A DNA stretch of 64,000 nucleotides, from NCBI RefSeq assembly GCF_025515275.1, contig NZ_JAOPFU010000009.1, forward strand, positions 1 to 64,000, read 5' to 3'. The translations under genes and the position numbers were made by a program. The notes below the pieces were generated by a model that saw only the letters and a program-made list of their open reading frames with translations, ran no database searches and was not told the DNA's origin. Positions 17,822 to 27,687 of this stretch are shown in pieces; position 1 is the first letter of the stretch, and every line of letters begins with the position of its first letter. Origin of the DNA: Catenovulum sp. 2E275 (GTDB taxonomy: Bacteria; Pseudomonadota; Gammaproteobacteria; Enterobacterales; Alteromonadaceae).

Positions 17822-19974
17822 TGAATAAATTACAACATTTCACATTATCAATTGAAGCGGATCAAATTGCGGTTGTTCGGTTAAACGTGCCGGATGAAAG
17901 TATGAATGTGATTTCACGTCACACCATGAATGAAATTGAAACCTTACTGGATGAAATTGAAAAAAATAATCAGATTAAAGGTGTGGTATTAACCAGCGGC
18001 AAACCAGATTCTTTTATTGCTGGCGCTGATATTAATATGATTAATGCCTGTAAAACAAAGGCTGATACTGAAGAGTTAGCAAAAGCCGGTCAGGCGATAT
18101 TTGCCCGAATTGAAAAATCCAGAATTCCATTTGTAGCCGCCATTCACGGAATTTGTTTAGGTGGTGGTTTAGAATTTTCATTGGCTTGTCATTATCGAAT
18201 TGCATCGGATGACGAAAAAACTCAACTTGGTTTACCAGAAGTTAAACTGGGTTTATTGCCCGGTAGCGGTGGTACTCAGCGTTTGCCTCGCTTAGTTGGT
18301 ATTCAGGCTGCACTGGATATTATGTTAACCGGTAAACAGGTACGTGCTAAATCGGCGTTAAAAATGGGATTAATTGATGATTTAGTACCGCACAGCATTT
18401 TATTAGATACAGCTAAAACACTGGCAGGTTGTGGCTTACCTAAACGTAAAGAAATTAAACAAGCACTTTGGGCAAAAGCGCTTGAGAAAAACTCATTAGG
18501 TCGTGGCGTATTATTTGATCAGGCTCTAAAGCAAGTTGAAAAGAAAACACTTGGCAATTATCCGGCACCCAAACGCATTATTAATGTTGTTAGAGTCGGT
18601 ATCGAAAACGGTTTAGTGCAGGGCTATCAGGCTGAAGCAAGAGGGTTTGCCGAACTATCTCAAACTCCACAAAGTAAAGCGTTAAGAGAGCTATTTTTAG
18701 CGACAACTGGGCATAAAAAAGCGCAAACCGCACGAATTGAAAATGCACTACCAATTAACAATGTGGGTGTATTAGGCGGTGGCTTAATGGGCGGTGGTAT
18801 TGCGCATGTGAGCGCAACCAAAGCTAATTTACCGGTTAGATTAAAAGATATAAAAGAAGACGGTATTTTACATGCACTGCGCCATAGCCATGAATTATTG
18901 GACAAAAAAGTAAAGCGTCGCTTTATCCGGCAATCTCAGGCTCAAAAACAACTGAGCCTAATTACCGGTACTACCGATTTTTCTGGCTTTGCTAACCGGG
19001 ATTTAGTGGTTGAAGCCGTATTTGAAGATTTAGCTTTAAAGCAGGCAATGGTTAAAGATATAGAGCAAGAATGTAAACCCGAGACCATTTTTGCTTCTAA
19101 CACATCGTCTTTACCAATTGCAGATATTGCCGCGAATGCTCAGCGCCCTGAAAATGTAATTGGCTTACATTATTTTTCGCCAGTGGAAAAAATGCCTTTG
19201 GTTGAGGTGATCCCACATCAAAATACCAGCGAGCAAACGATTGCTAGCGTATTAAGTTTTGCCCGTAAGCAAGGTAAAACACCTATTGTGGTAAAAGACT
19301 GTGCTGGTTTTTATGTTAACCGAATTCTGGCAATTTATATTAATGAAGCCGCGCAGCTATTAATGGAAGGCGAACCTATTGATGTAATAGATAAAGCTTT
19401 GGTTCAGTTTGGTTTTCCGGTTGGTCCATTAAAGTTATTAGATGAAGTAGGCATTGATGTTGGTACTAAAATTATTCCAATTTTAATCGATGCTTATGGC
19501 GATAGATTTAAGCCACCGGCGGGCTTAAATACCATTATTGAAGATGGCCGCAAAGGTAAAAAGAACCGCAAAGGTTTTTACAATTACCAGAAGCAAAATA
19601 AATGGATGCAAAAAATTAAACCAGCACCATTGGTTGATGAATCAATTTATGACTTGTTAAATTTAGATGCGGCACAATCATTAAATACAGAGGAAATTGC
19701 TCAGCGCTGTGTCGTTCAAATGTTAAACGAAGCTGCGCGTTGTTATGAAGAAGGTGTTATCAGCAACGCTCAAGAAGCAGATATTGGTGCGATTTTTGGC
19801 ATTGGTTTCCCGCCGTTTTTAGGTGGCCCGTTACGCTATATTGATAATTTTGGCATTATTAAACTGGTTGAATGTTTGCAAAGCTATCAGCTTAGATTTG
19901 GCGAACGGTTTGAGCCAGCTAAAATTTTATTGGATTACGAAGTGCAGAATAAAACCTTTTATTCTGAATCATAA
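17821..19974 (+). CDS. fadJ: Multifunctional fatty acid oxidation protein FadJ (hydratase/3-hydroxyacyl-CoA dehydrogenase)
   Basis: FadJ is the alpha subunit partner of FadI. The N-terminal crotonase domain has GADINM near residue 60, the oxyanion GGGLEFSLACH near 116 and GLPEVKLGLLPGSGGTQRLP near 138. The NAD-binding dehydrogenase domain starts with GVLGGGLMGGG near residue 316 and contains ASNTSSLPI. The C-terminal domain follows. The frame is open from 17773, but the ATG at 17821 has a GGAGG site and gives 717 residues, close to the 714 of E. coli. Confidence 0.95.
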   Translation: MNKLQHFTLSIEADQIAVVRLNVPDESMNVISRHTMNEIETLLDEIEKNNQIKGVVLTSGKPDSFIAGADINMINACKTKADTEELAKAGQAIFARIEKSRIPFVAAIHGICLGGGLEFSLACHYRIASDDEKTQLGLPEVKLGLLPGSGGTQRLPRLVGIQAALDIMLTGKQVRAKSALKMGLIDDLVPHSILLDTAKTLAGCGLPKRKEIKQALWAKALEKNSLGRGVLFDQALKQVEKKTLGNYPAPKRIINVVRVGIENGLVQGYQAEARGFAELSQTPQSKALRELFLATTGHKKAQTARIENALPINNVGVLGGGLMGGGIAHVSATKANLPVRLKDIKEDGILHALRHSHELLDKKVKRRFIRQSQAQKQLSLITGTTDFSGFANRDLVVEAVFEDLALKQAMVKDIEQECKPETIFASNTSSLPIADIAANAQRPENVIGLHYFSPVEKMPLVEVIPHQNTSEQTIASVLSFARKQGKTPIVVKDCAGFYVNRILAIYINEAAQLLMEGEPIDVIDKALVQFGFPVGPLKLLDEVGIDVGTKIIPILIDAYGDRFKPPAGLNTIIEDGRKGKKNRKGFYNYQKQNKWMQKIKPAPLVDESIYDLLNLDAAQSLNTEEIAQRCVVQMLNEAARCYEEGVISNAQEADIGAIFGIGFPPFLGGPLRYIDNFGIIKLVECLQSYQLRFGERFEPAKILLDYEVQNKTFYSES

Positions 19975-19994
19975 TTTAAATCTGAGTTAACCCG

Positions 19995-20028
19995 AAAAAG
20001 GCCGGTGGTATAAACTACCGGCCTTTTT
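19995..20028 (+). terminator. Terminator of fadIJ
   Basis: A GC-rich stem (19995-20009 with 20014-20028, one G-T pair) with core GGCCGGT/ACCGGCC and a T5 run. It lies 21 bp after the fadJ stop and is a strong intrinsic terminator. Confidence 0.92.
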
Positions 20029-20140
20029 GTTGAAAAGCAGTCAGTTAGATTATTCTGTTAAAATAAGCTAGTCTTAAATAAGTTAAAAATAAACTAAAAA
20101 ATTAATAACCAGAAGTCAGGTTACTTTATTTAGGAGATTT

Positions 20141-20890
20141 ATGTTTACTGCGCTTAAAGTTAGTTTTTACAGTTTAATTGTTATTTTTGCGGTTACTTTT
20201 TTAATTGTTTTTATTCAACCTAAACCCATTCAGTTACCGGTTTTACCCAAATTTAGCCAGTTAGAAGCAGGGGATGAACGCAAACAAAGTTTTTTTAATT
20301 ACATGAGTGAGTTGGTGAATATTGCTAACCAGCAAATTTTAGCCGACAGAGCAAAGTTATTAAGTTATCAACAAAATGCAGAAAAGCTGTGGTGGTGGCA
20401 AAAAGATAAAGTGAATACACTGGCTGAACAATATGGTTTGGAAACATTTGATTTAACTAACCAAAGCCAATGGAAAACCTTACTCAGACGAGTTGATATT
20501 GTCCCGCCATCGTTAGCTTTAGCACAAGCAGCAAATGAAAGCGCGTGGGGAACCTCAAGATTTGCTCGTAAAGCAAATAATTTTTTTGGCCAGTGGTGTT
20601 ATGTCAAAGGTTGCGGGTTAGTGCCTAACCGCAGAAACCAAGGGGCTTTTCATGAAGTGGCTAAATTTGAGTCTCCTTTTATTTCGGTAAAAGGATATAT
20701 GCAAAATATTAATACCCACAGAGCATATAAAACGCTACGAAATATTCGCCAAAAATTGAGAAAAAACCAGCAAAAGGTAACCGGAATCGCATTGGCTGAT
20801 GGACTGAGCCAATACTCAGAAAAACGCCATGTTTATGTGAGTGAAATTAAACAGATGATCCGTTATAACGATTTGGATAAGTTGGATTAA
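20141..20890 (+). CDS. Bax-like glucosaminidase domain protein, membrane-anchored
   Basis: A 249-residue protein with one N-terminal membrane helix (about residues 7-26) followed by a periplasmic glucosaminidase (GH73-like) domain. The putative catalytic Glu lies in AANESAWGTSRFA near residue 132, and NNFFGQWCYVKGCG is typical of the Bax subgroup. Such enzymes cut peptidoglycan glycan strands. E. coli Bax is similar but its role is unclear. The ATG follows TAGGAG. Confidence 0.85.
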   Translation: MFTALKVSFYSLIVIFAVTFLIVFIQPKPIQLPVLPKFSQLEAGDERKQSFFNYMSELVNIANQQILADRAKLLSYQQNAEKLWWWQKDKVNTLAEQYGLETFDLTNQSQWKTLLRRVDIVPPSLALAQAANESAWGTSRFARKANNFFGQWCYVKGCGLVPNRRNQGAFHEVAKFESPFISVKGYMQNINTHRAYKTLRNIRQKLRKNQQKVTGIALADGLSQYSEKRHVYVSEIKQMIRYNDLDKLD

Positions 20891-20923
20891 TATCACTCAT
20901 TTCAAAACGAGCTAACGCTTATT

Positions 20924-20941
20924 ACCTGCATCCGTGCAGGT
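20924..20941. terminator. Small terminator hairpin between the bax-like gene and cvfB
   Basis: A 7-bp perfect stem, ACCTGCA and TGCAGGT, with a TCCG tetraloop, followed by a T-rich stretch. It sits between two convergent genes. Confidence 0.65.
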
Positions 20942-20956
20942 CGTTTGTTTTGCAGT

Positions 20957-21787
20957 TTATTTATTTAAACGAATACCGTCTTTTTCAATCGTTAATACGC
21001 CGGCTTTATATAAGCCGCCAATGCAACGTTTAAATGCGGCTTTACTCATGCCAAATGTTTGATAAATTAAATCCGGATCGGATTTATCATGCACTGGCGC
21101 AAAACCATTATTTTTTTGCAGGTAATTTTCAATAATTTTGGCGTATTTGTCTCGGGTTTCTTGCCCACCTTGCAAAGTTAAATCAATTTTGCCGTCGTCA
21201 CGCACTTGTTTGATAAAGCCTTTTTTATATTGACCAAAACTTAAACGCTGAAAAACATCGCCTTTATACAAAACGCCCCAGTGTTTATGGTCAATAATCG
21301 CTTTAAAGCCCAAATCGGTAGTATTGGCAATAATTAAATCAACCGCTTGTTTTGGTTGATAGTTAGCAGGTGTTTGATCTAAAAATTTATCAATTTTGCT
21401 TGATGCGACAACGCGCTGATCCAGTTTGTCCTGATAAATATAAACTAAATGCGAGTCTCCAATTTGCATTGGACGTTTTTGCTCTTTAATGGGGACAAAT
21501 ACGTCTTTATCTAAACCCCAATCTACAAAAGCGCCAAAATCAGTGGTTTCAGTCACGGTTAAATAGGCAAATTGACCTATCTCAGCCTTTGGTTTTTGCA
21601 TGGTTGCAATTGGTCTGTCTTTTGAATCCAGATACAAAAAAACAGTAATTTTTTCGCCAATCTCAAATGCTTTTTTTGCATGCTTTTTAGGTAATAATAT
21701 TTCGCCTAAATGAGCTGCATCTAAGTAATAACCAAAATCAACTATTTTAAGTACGGTAAGGGTGCAAGTTTTGCCAAGTGCTATCAT
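20957..21787 (-). CDS. CvfB/YitL family S1-like RNA-binding protein
   Basis: A 276-residue protein made of S1-type OB-fold repeats: residues about 5-60, 70-130 and 145-215, with a TTDFGAFVDWG segment typical of S1 domains. A C-terminal winged-helix follows, with a GMSKAAFKRCIGGLYKAG motif near 245-265. This arrangement matches CvfB/YitL, RNA-binding proteins linked to virulence regulation in staphylococci and otherwise poorly studied. It is monocistronic. Confidence 0.88.
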   Translation of the reverse strand: MIALGKTCTLTVLKIVDFGYYLDAAHLGEILLPKKHAKKAFEIGEKITVFLYLDSKDRPIATMQKPKAEIGQFAYLTVTETTDFGAFVDWGLDKDVFVPIKEQKRPMQIGDSHLVYIYQDKLDQRVVASSKIDKFLDQTPANYQPKQAVDLIIANTTDLGFKAIIDHKHWGVLYKGDVFQRLSFGQYKKGFIKQVRDDGKIDLTLQGGQETRDKYAKIIENYLQKNNGFAPVHDKSDPDLIYQTFGMSKAAFKRCIGGLYKAGVLTIEKDGIRLNK

Positions 21788-21887
21788 GAAATTTGTCTTT
21801 GCTGAAAAATGTTCGAATATTATATACCTAAAGTCGCAATAACCCCAGTAGCCTGTGTAGTAGGAAAGTGGTTATTAGGGATGGTGA

Positions 21888-23273
21888 TTAAAGCGCCATT
21901 GTTAAACTTAATGTGATAGTCGTATTTTTTAACTCGGCACAAAGACTTGCATCTATAGAGTCTGCAAACATTTTAGCTATGCTTAATCCCAATCCATAAT
22001 TATGGGATGAGGTTCTTGAGCTATCTTTTTGCCAAAGTGGTTCAAAAAAATATGCTATGTCTGATTGTGTCAGTATATCTTTTACTTCGTTTTCTATTGA
22101 TATATTAAGTGTAGTAGGGGTTGAAAATATCGTTACTTTAATTTCTGTCTGCGGTTTTTTATGGGCTTGCGCATTTTTTAAAAGGTTTAACAGTATGCTC
22201 TCAACGGCAAATAAATTTGAACGAACTGGCGGTATATTATTAGCTATAGTGAGCTGGTAAGTTGTAATCTTTTGAGTATTAATGAGTTTATCAAGTAATT
22301 GGTTTATATCAAAAATATCGTCTTTATTTAATTTTCCATCACGATATTTATGGAGCAATAAAACGTGACTCACAATATGTTGCAGGCGCTGGCTAATACT
22401 TAATACTTGAGGCGCAAAATCTTCCATTAAGTCATTGTTATCAGGAAACTTAAGTACGACTTCTGTTAAATTTATTAGCTCAGAGATAGGGGTTTTTAGC
22501 TCATGCGATATATCTGATGTTAATCTTTTTTCTCGCAAATAAAGCTGGTGGTTTTCATTCATAAAACGATTAAGGCTTTCTACTACTGGCAAAAGTTCTG
22601 AGACCGGTTCTTTGAGTTGGAGTTTGGTTTTATTTTTGGCTAGGTTCAACTCACGAATTTGCTCATTCATTTTATGTAATGGCGATAAACCTAAATCGAC
22701 GGTTTTTCTGACAAAAACTCGAATAAAAATGATTACAGATATAGTTGTAACAACAAATATAATATCGATTAACCAAAGTACAAAATTTAAACCCTCTGCG
22801 GCACAGGCATAAGCTATGACTATTTCTTGTGTGGGCTGTTTTGTGGTTTGCAATGAAGATGGGGTAAATTTGTTGTAAATAATCCTGCCCGAGCGACCAT
22901 CCGGTAAAGTGTTTTCAATAACTTTGGTTTGTGCTAAAGGGAAGTTATCCAGATAAGGCAACGCTTTTTGGGTAAATAAATCCAAACTCGCAGAGCGAGC
23001 CAGCACTTTACCGTTTAACCATAATTGATAATATTCTGGCTCAGAATCACCTTCAAATTCAGGTAAAAATCGTGCAGAAAAATTAGCTTCAATTGTACCA
23101 TTTTGTTCAATAACTAATGTTTTTAACATGCCTAATTTAGCTACCATTGCCTTATTAAATTGTGAGTCTATCCAGCCGTCAACTGCGATATCTGTTGCTA
23201 ATAAAATTAACAGAACAACCCCTGTGATAGTAACTGATAGAGTGCTAACTAATTTTTTGCGAATTGATTTCAT
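21888..23273 (-). CDS. Sensor histidine kinase
   Basis: A 461-residue membrane kinase with an N-terminal membrane helix (about 8-30), a periplasmic sensor region of about 130 residues, a second helix (about 162-187), a HAMP-like segment, a HisKA domain with phospho-acceptor His257 in SDISHELKTP, and an HATPase domain with N-box NLLKNAQAH and GLGLSIAK. It follows the response regulator gene by 6 bp. The architecture is PmrB/QseC-like. The divergent neighbours are envelope-modifying enzymes, so it may sense cationic peptides or envelope stress; that is an inference. Confidence 0.88.
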   Translation of the reverse strand: MKSIRKKLVSTLSVTITGVVLLILLATDIAVDGWIDSQFNKAMVAKLGMLKTLVIEQNGTIEANFSARFLPEFEGDSEPEYYQLWLNGKVLARSASLDLFTQKALPYLDNFPLAQTKVIENTLPDGRSGRIIYNKFTPSSLQTTKQPTQEIVIAYACAAEGLNFVLWLIDIIFVVTTISVIIFIRVFVRKTVDLGLSPLHKMNEQIRELNLAKNKTKLQLKEPVSELLPVVESLNRFMNENHQLYLREKRLTSDISHELKTPISELINLTEVVLKFPDNNDLMEDFAPQVLSISQRLQHIVSHVLLLHKYRDGKLNKDDIFDINQLLDKLINTQKITTYQLTIANNIPPVRSNLFAVESILLNLLKNAQAHKKPQTEIKVTIFSTPTTLNISIENEVKDILTQSDIAYFFEPLWQKDSSRTSSHNYGLGLSIAKMFADSIDASLCAELKNTTITLSLTMAL

Positions 23274-23279
23274 AATTGC

Positions 23280-23954
23280 TTATTGCTTTTCTACGTAGTA
23301 ACCAAACCCTCGTTTGGTAATAACGGGTAGTTCTTCGCCTGCTTGCTTTATTTTTCTACGAGCCGATGAAATATGTGCTTCAATTGCGTTTTTAGAAACA
23401 CTATCGTAATGACCGGTTAAGTAAGTGCTTAACTTTTCAGGTGTTATAACTTGATTCTGGTTGGAAAATAAGCACTCAATGATTTTAAATTCGTTAGGGG
23501 TAAGGTCTATATTGAGTTGATTTACTTTGACGGTTTTTAATTGAAGATCAATGGTTAAAAACTGATACCGGATGATGTCTGAATGATTTTTTAAATCACC
23601 CCGTCTCATTAAGGATAATAAGCGGGCGTGTAATTCGTCAAATGAGAAGGGTTTACTTAAATAATCATCGGCTCCGGTTAATAAACCTTGCACTCTTTCT
23701 TCCGGTTGAGATTTAGCCGATAAAATTAAAACCCGTACATTTTTGTTATCGCGCCTAATCGCTTTCAATAAACTTAACCCATCTAATCCGGGTAGCATAA
23801 TATCCAAAATTAATAAATCATACTCGCCCATAAGTGCCATACTTAAACCTTGAGAACCATCCCCAGTGCTGTCGACAGTAAAGCCAAGGTTATTAAGTCC
23901 AGTTGTTAGGCTGCGCCTTAATGAATGGGAGTCTTCAACTAAAAGTAAATTCAT
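23280..23954 (-). CDS. OmpR-family response regulator
   Basis: A 224-residue regulator with a receiver domain (phospho-acceptor Asp51 in LILDIMLPGLDG, Lys101 in SKPF) and a C-terminal winged-helix DNA-binding domain (about 128-222, LTPNEFKIIECL). It pairs with the downstream kinase. Its start faces the start of the LTA-synthase-like gene across about 150 bp, so it could control both directions, as PmrA controls eptA. Confidence 0.9.
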   Translation of the reverse strand: MNLLLVEDSHSLRRSLTTGLNNLGFTVDSTGDGSQGLSMALMGEYDLLILDIMLPGLDGLSLLKAIRRDNKNVRVLILSAKSQPEERVQGLLTGADDYLSKPFSFDELHARLLSLMRRGDLKNHSDIIRYQFLTIDLQLKTVKVNQLNIDLTPNEFKIIECLFSNQNQVITPEKLSTYLTGHYDSVSKNAIEAHISSARRKIKQAGEELPVITKRGFGYYVEKQ

Positions 23955-24106
23955 TATTTCGTTTATCCGGGAGTATGTACAAGCTTTTTATTGTAATCAG
24001 TGTAACGGGCAAATCAAGGCATCTATAAACAATCAGTTTTTCTTCAGCCAATCTTCAGTTTAGTGGGATAACGTACACCAAATTTCCTAAACTAGTCAGC
24101 CTGATT

Positions 24107-26050
24107 ATGAGTTATTTACGATTTTTTAAACCTATTTTTATTTTTTATTTTGTATTGTTATTGCTATTTTCTTTGTGTCGGTTTGGCCTGTTGTTATGGT
24201 TAAATCAACGTATACAAGGTGCCGATTTATCGGCGTTAATTAGTGGAGGATTAAGAGTTGACTTGAGCTCATCTGCTTACTTATCTATTCCGATTTTGTT
24301 ATTAAGCTTTATCTATTTTTACAGCGATATTAAGTTTAAACCTTATATTTGTTATTTGGTTAAGTATTATTCAGTTGTAGTTATTACCTTGGTTATTTTA
24401 ATTGAGGCTGCAACTCCTGCATTTATTAGTCAGTACGATATTCGGCCAAATCGGTTATTTGTTGAATATCTAATTTATCCCAAAGAAGTATTTTCAATGT
24501 TGTTATCAGGGCATTTAGTTAGTTTGATTTCTAGTTTAATGCTTAGTGTTTTTGCTTTTTATATGGCTAAAAAATGGATACCTAAGTTAGCAGAACAACA
24601 GTCAACACATAATGCTTTGTTTAGTTTTTTTACTTTAGCAATATTATTTATTTTATGTGTTTTAGCTAGAGGTACAACTGGACCAAGGCCATTAAACCCA
24701 GCATTAGTATATTTTAGTGAAGATTCTTTGGTAAATTCGCTAGTGTTGAACTCACCATACAGCGTCGCTTTTGCATTAAAAAGTTTGCGAAATGAAAAAA
24801 GCTCTAATCAACTGTATGGCAATATGCCAAGACAAGAAATCATAGATACAGTTCGTAGTAGTAGCTATCGAACCAACTTTTATAACGAGCAGATCCCCAC
24901 TTTGGCTGAAAATAAGCCCTATCAAACTCAGCAGAAAAAAAACTTGGTGATTATTTTAGAAGAAAGTTTAGGCGCTCGATTTGTGAAAACTTTGGGTGGT
25001 TCAGGTATTACTCCTGAACTGGATAAACTTTATCAACAAGGGTGGGGATTTGATAATTTATATGCTACAGGAACTCGTTCTGTTCGAGGGATAGAAGCTG
25101 TTGTAACTGGATTTTTGCCATCGCCTTCACGCTCTGTTGTAAAGCTGTCTAAATCACAACGTCATTTTTTTACTTTAGCTGAGTTGTTAGCACAGTCTGG
25201 ATACCATACTCAGTTTATCTATGGTGGTGAAAGCCACTTTGATAATATGAAAAGTTTTTTTCTGGGGAATGGGTTTAATCAGGTTATTGATTTTGATGAT
25301 ATTAATAAGCCAGAGTTTGTTGCATCTTGGGGGGTGAGTGATGAAGACTTATTTACTCAAGCCGATCAGGAACTCACTAAACTGGCTAATATTCACCAGC
25401 CATTTTTTAGTTTGATTTTTACTTCAAGTAATCATGACCCGTTTGAGATCCCACAAGGTAAAGTCGTTTTGGATGATTCATATCAGACGGATAAACCCAA
25501 GCGAGATTTAGCCATCAAGTATGCCGATTATGCACTAGGTCAGTTTATTGATAAAGCTAAAAGCAGCGAATACTGGCACAACACTGTGTTTTTAGTGGTG
25601 GCAGATCATGATGTTCGTGTATATGGCTCAGAGCCTGTGCCTATTAAGTCGTTTCATATTCCAGCTGTTATTTTAAATACTGATTTTGATAAAACTCGGG
25701 ATGCCCGTTTGGTAAGCCAGATTGATCTGCCGGTCACTTTGTTATCTTTAATTGGTTTGGAAACAGCGACTCCTATGACCGGGTTTGATTTAACCCAACA
25801 ATATCCGGTTGAGCGGGCTATGATGCAGTATTACGATAATTTTGCCTATCTTGAAAATAATCAAGCCGTGGTATTAATGCCCGGCGGTAAAACCAGTTTT
25901 TGGGATTATGATTTAGCCAGTAAAAAACAAACTCAACTTTTACCGCTAATGAATAACCAACAGCAACAATTGCACCATAAAGCATTAGCGCATGTGCTGT
26001 TTAGCTCTTTGGCGTATCAGAATCAGCTATATCGTCTTAACGCAAAATGA
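24107..26050 (+). CDS. LTA synthase-like sulfatase-family membrane transferase
   Basis: A 647-residue protein with five predicted N-terminal membrane helices (about residues 10-185) and a C-terminal alkaline-phosphatase/sulfatase domain outside the membrane. The domain has ILEESLGARF near 285, the probable nucleophile Thr in YATGTRSVRG near 327, and the metal ligands in VVADHDVR near 505. The family includes lipoteichoic acid synthase and the phosphoglycerol transferase OpgB. In Gram-negatives the substrate is often unknown; transfer of a phospho-head group from a membrane lipid is likely. Its stop overlaps the eptA start (ATGA). Confidence 0.85.
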   Translation: MSYLRFFKPIFIFYFVLLLLFSLCRFGLLLWLNQRIQGADLSALISGGLRVDLSSSAYLSIPILLLSFIYFYSDIKFKPYICYLVKYYSVVVITLVILIEAATPAFISQYDIRPNRLFVEYLIYPKEVFSMLLSGHLVSLISSLMLSVFAFYMAKKWIPKLAEQQSTHNALFSFFTLAILFILCVLARGTTGPRPLNPALVYFSEDSLVNSLVLNSPYSVAFALKSLRNEKSSNQLYGNMPRQEIIDTVRSSSYRTNFYNEQIPTLAENKPYQTQQKKNLVIILEESLGARFVKTLGGSGITPELDKLYQQGWGFDNLYATGTRSVRGIEAVVTGFLPSPSRSVVKLSKSQRHFFTLAELLAQSGYHTQFIYGGESHFDNMKSFFLGNGFNQVIDFDDINKPEFVASWGVSDEDLFTQADQELTKLANIHQPFFSLIFTSSNHDPFEIPQGKVVLDDSYQTDKPKRDLAIKYADYALGQFIDKAKSSEYWHNTVFLVVADHDVRVYGSEPVPIKSFHIPAVILNTDFDKTRDARLVSQIDLPVTLLSLIGLETATPMTGFDLTQQYPVERAMMQYYDNFAYLENNQAVVLMPGGKTSFWDYDLASKKQTQLLPLMNNQQQQLHHKALAHVLFSSLAYQNQLYRLNAK

Positions 26051-27681
26051 GATCAGGTTTCATCATTATGAAGTTAGCCAAATTATTGCCTCCTAAAACT
26101 TACTCTGCATTACTGATATTTATATCTATTTATACCAGCCTGATATTTAATAGCTTATTTATTACTAAAGTATTTTACAGCACCACATTAACCAGTGTTC
26201 AAAGTATTTTATTTTTAATTTCGGTTCCATTGCTGTTATTTTTGATATGTCTAATTTTATATAGCTGGCTTTCTCTAATTATTTTTGTCAGATTAACGCT
26301 GGTTATTTCGGTGCTTATTTCTGCTGTTTTATTGTACGCATCAAATAATTATGGTGTTATTTTTGATAAAAGCATGCTCACAAACATTGTTGAAACTAAT
26401 ACAGGTGAGGCTTTATCTTATCTGAATTTTCATCTTGTTATCTTTGTTTTGTTATTAACAGTGCTCCCACTCAGTTTACTATTTAACTACCAATCAAATG
26501 AAAGCCTATTTTGTAAAATTAAATCTTTTATCAAAATTAACTTAATAGCAGGGCTAGGCATTGTATTAATCGCTCTCCCCCTGTATCAAACCTATGCTGC
26601 TGTTGGACGTAATAATAAAGAAGTTATTCAATATATTGTTCCATTCTCATTTTATGTAACTGGTTTTAAATATATACGAGATACATATTTTCTACCGCCG
26701 CTACCTTTTAAATTATTAGATAAATCTCCGAGGTTAACTAAACACCAAATCCGAACTGTTACTGTTATGGTGGTTGGTGAAACCGCCCGAACTCAAAATT
26801 TTTCATTAGGCAATTATGAAAAATCGACCAATCAATACACTCAAGCAGAGCAGGTTAAGTTTTTTACTCAGGTTCAGTCTTGTGGGACAGCTACGGCGAT
26901 ATCGGTGCCATGTATGTTTTCAAGACTGGATAGAAAGGAATACACTAGTCGTTTGGCTGAAAGCCAAGAAAATGTAATAGATATCATTCATCGTGCTGGA
27001 ACAAAAGTGTTGTGGCTTGACAATAATAGTAGCTGTAAAGGGGTTTGTAAGCGGGTAGATAGTATTAATATTCAGGCTAAAAATACCCCTTTTTGTAAAG
27101 GTCACCATTGTTTTGACGAGGCATTATTGGCTCCTTTAAGCCAAGCATTGGATGCAGAAAATCAGTTTAACCAATTTATTATCTTACATTTAATCGGTTC
27201 GCATGGTCCAACTTATTATCAAAGGTATCCAAAGCGGTTTAATGTTTTTACCCCTGATTGTGCCAGGAGTGATATTCAAAACTGTAGTCCAACTCAGTTA
27301 ATTAATACCTATGACAATACGTTGCTTTATACTGATTATGTTTTGGCGCAAATAATAAAATTATTAAAGCAGAATTTGGCAGATCAAGTGAGTTTGTTAT
27401 ATATATCGGATCATGGGGAATCGTTAGGTGAAAACGGCTTATATTTACATGGTTTTCCGTATCAATTAGCACCGCAGGAACAAACCCATATACCTATGTT
27501 ATATTGGAGCAATCAATTAACAAAGCCAGCTTATACACAATGCCTGAACCATTTTTTAGATCAACCTTTAACCCACGATAATATTTATGACATTTTGTTA
27601 GGTTTAACCAATACCCAAAGTAAAACTTATCAAGCTCAGCGTGATATTTTTAATGTTTGTCGGATGATTGAGGAGTCGTAA
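26047..27681 (+). CDS. eptA: EptA/MCR-like phosphoethanolamine transferase
   Basis: This enzyme transfers phosphoethanolamine from phosphatidylethanolamine to lipid A, which lowers surface charge and can give polymyxin resistance. Five membrane helices (about 18-205) precede a periplasmic catalytic domain. Visible MCR/EptA motifs are GETARTQNFSL (Glu245), QSCGTATAISVPCMFSR with the nucleophile Thr281, and SDHGESLGENGLYLHG near 457. Several cysteines suggest the family's disulfides. The ATG at 26047 overlaps the upstream stop; an ATG at 26068 is an alternative. dgkA follows directly. Confidence 0.92.
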   Translation: MRSGFIIMKLAKLLPPKTYSALLIFISIYTSLIFNSLFITKVFYSTTLTSVQSILFLISVPLLLFLICLILYSWLSLIIFVRLTLVISVLISAVLLYASNNYGVIFDKSMLTNIVETNTGEALSYLNFHLVIFVLLLTVLPLSLLFNYQSNESLFCKIKSFIKINLIAGLGIVLIALPLYQTYAAVGRNNKEVIQYIVPFSFYVTGFKYIRDTYFLPPLPFKLLDKSPRLTKHQIRTVTVMVVGETARTQNFSLGNYEKSTNQYTQAEQVKFFTQVQSCGTATAISVPCMFSRLDRKEYTSRLAESQENVIDIIHRAGTKVLWLDNNSSCKGVCKRVDSINIQAKNTPFCKGHHCFDEALLAPLSQALDAENQFNQFIILHLIGSHGPTYYQRYPKRFNVFTPDCARSDIQNCSPTQLINTYDNTLLYTDYVLAQIIKLLKQNLADQVSLLYISDHGESLGENGLYLHGFPYQLAPQEQTHIPMLYWSNQLTKPAYTQCLNHFLDQPLTHDNIYDILLGLTNTQSKTYQAQRDIFNVCRMIEES

Positions 27682-27687
27682 CTGTAA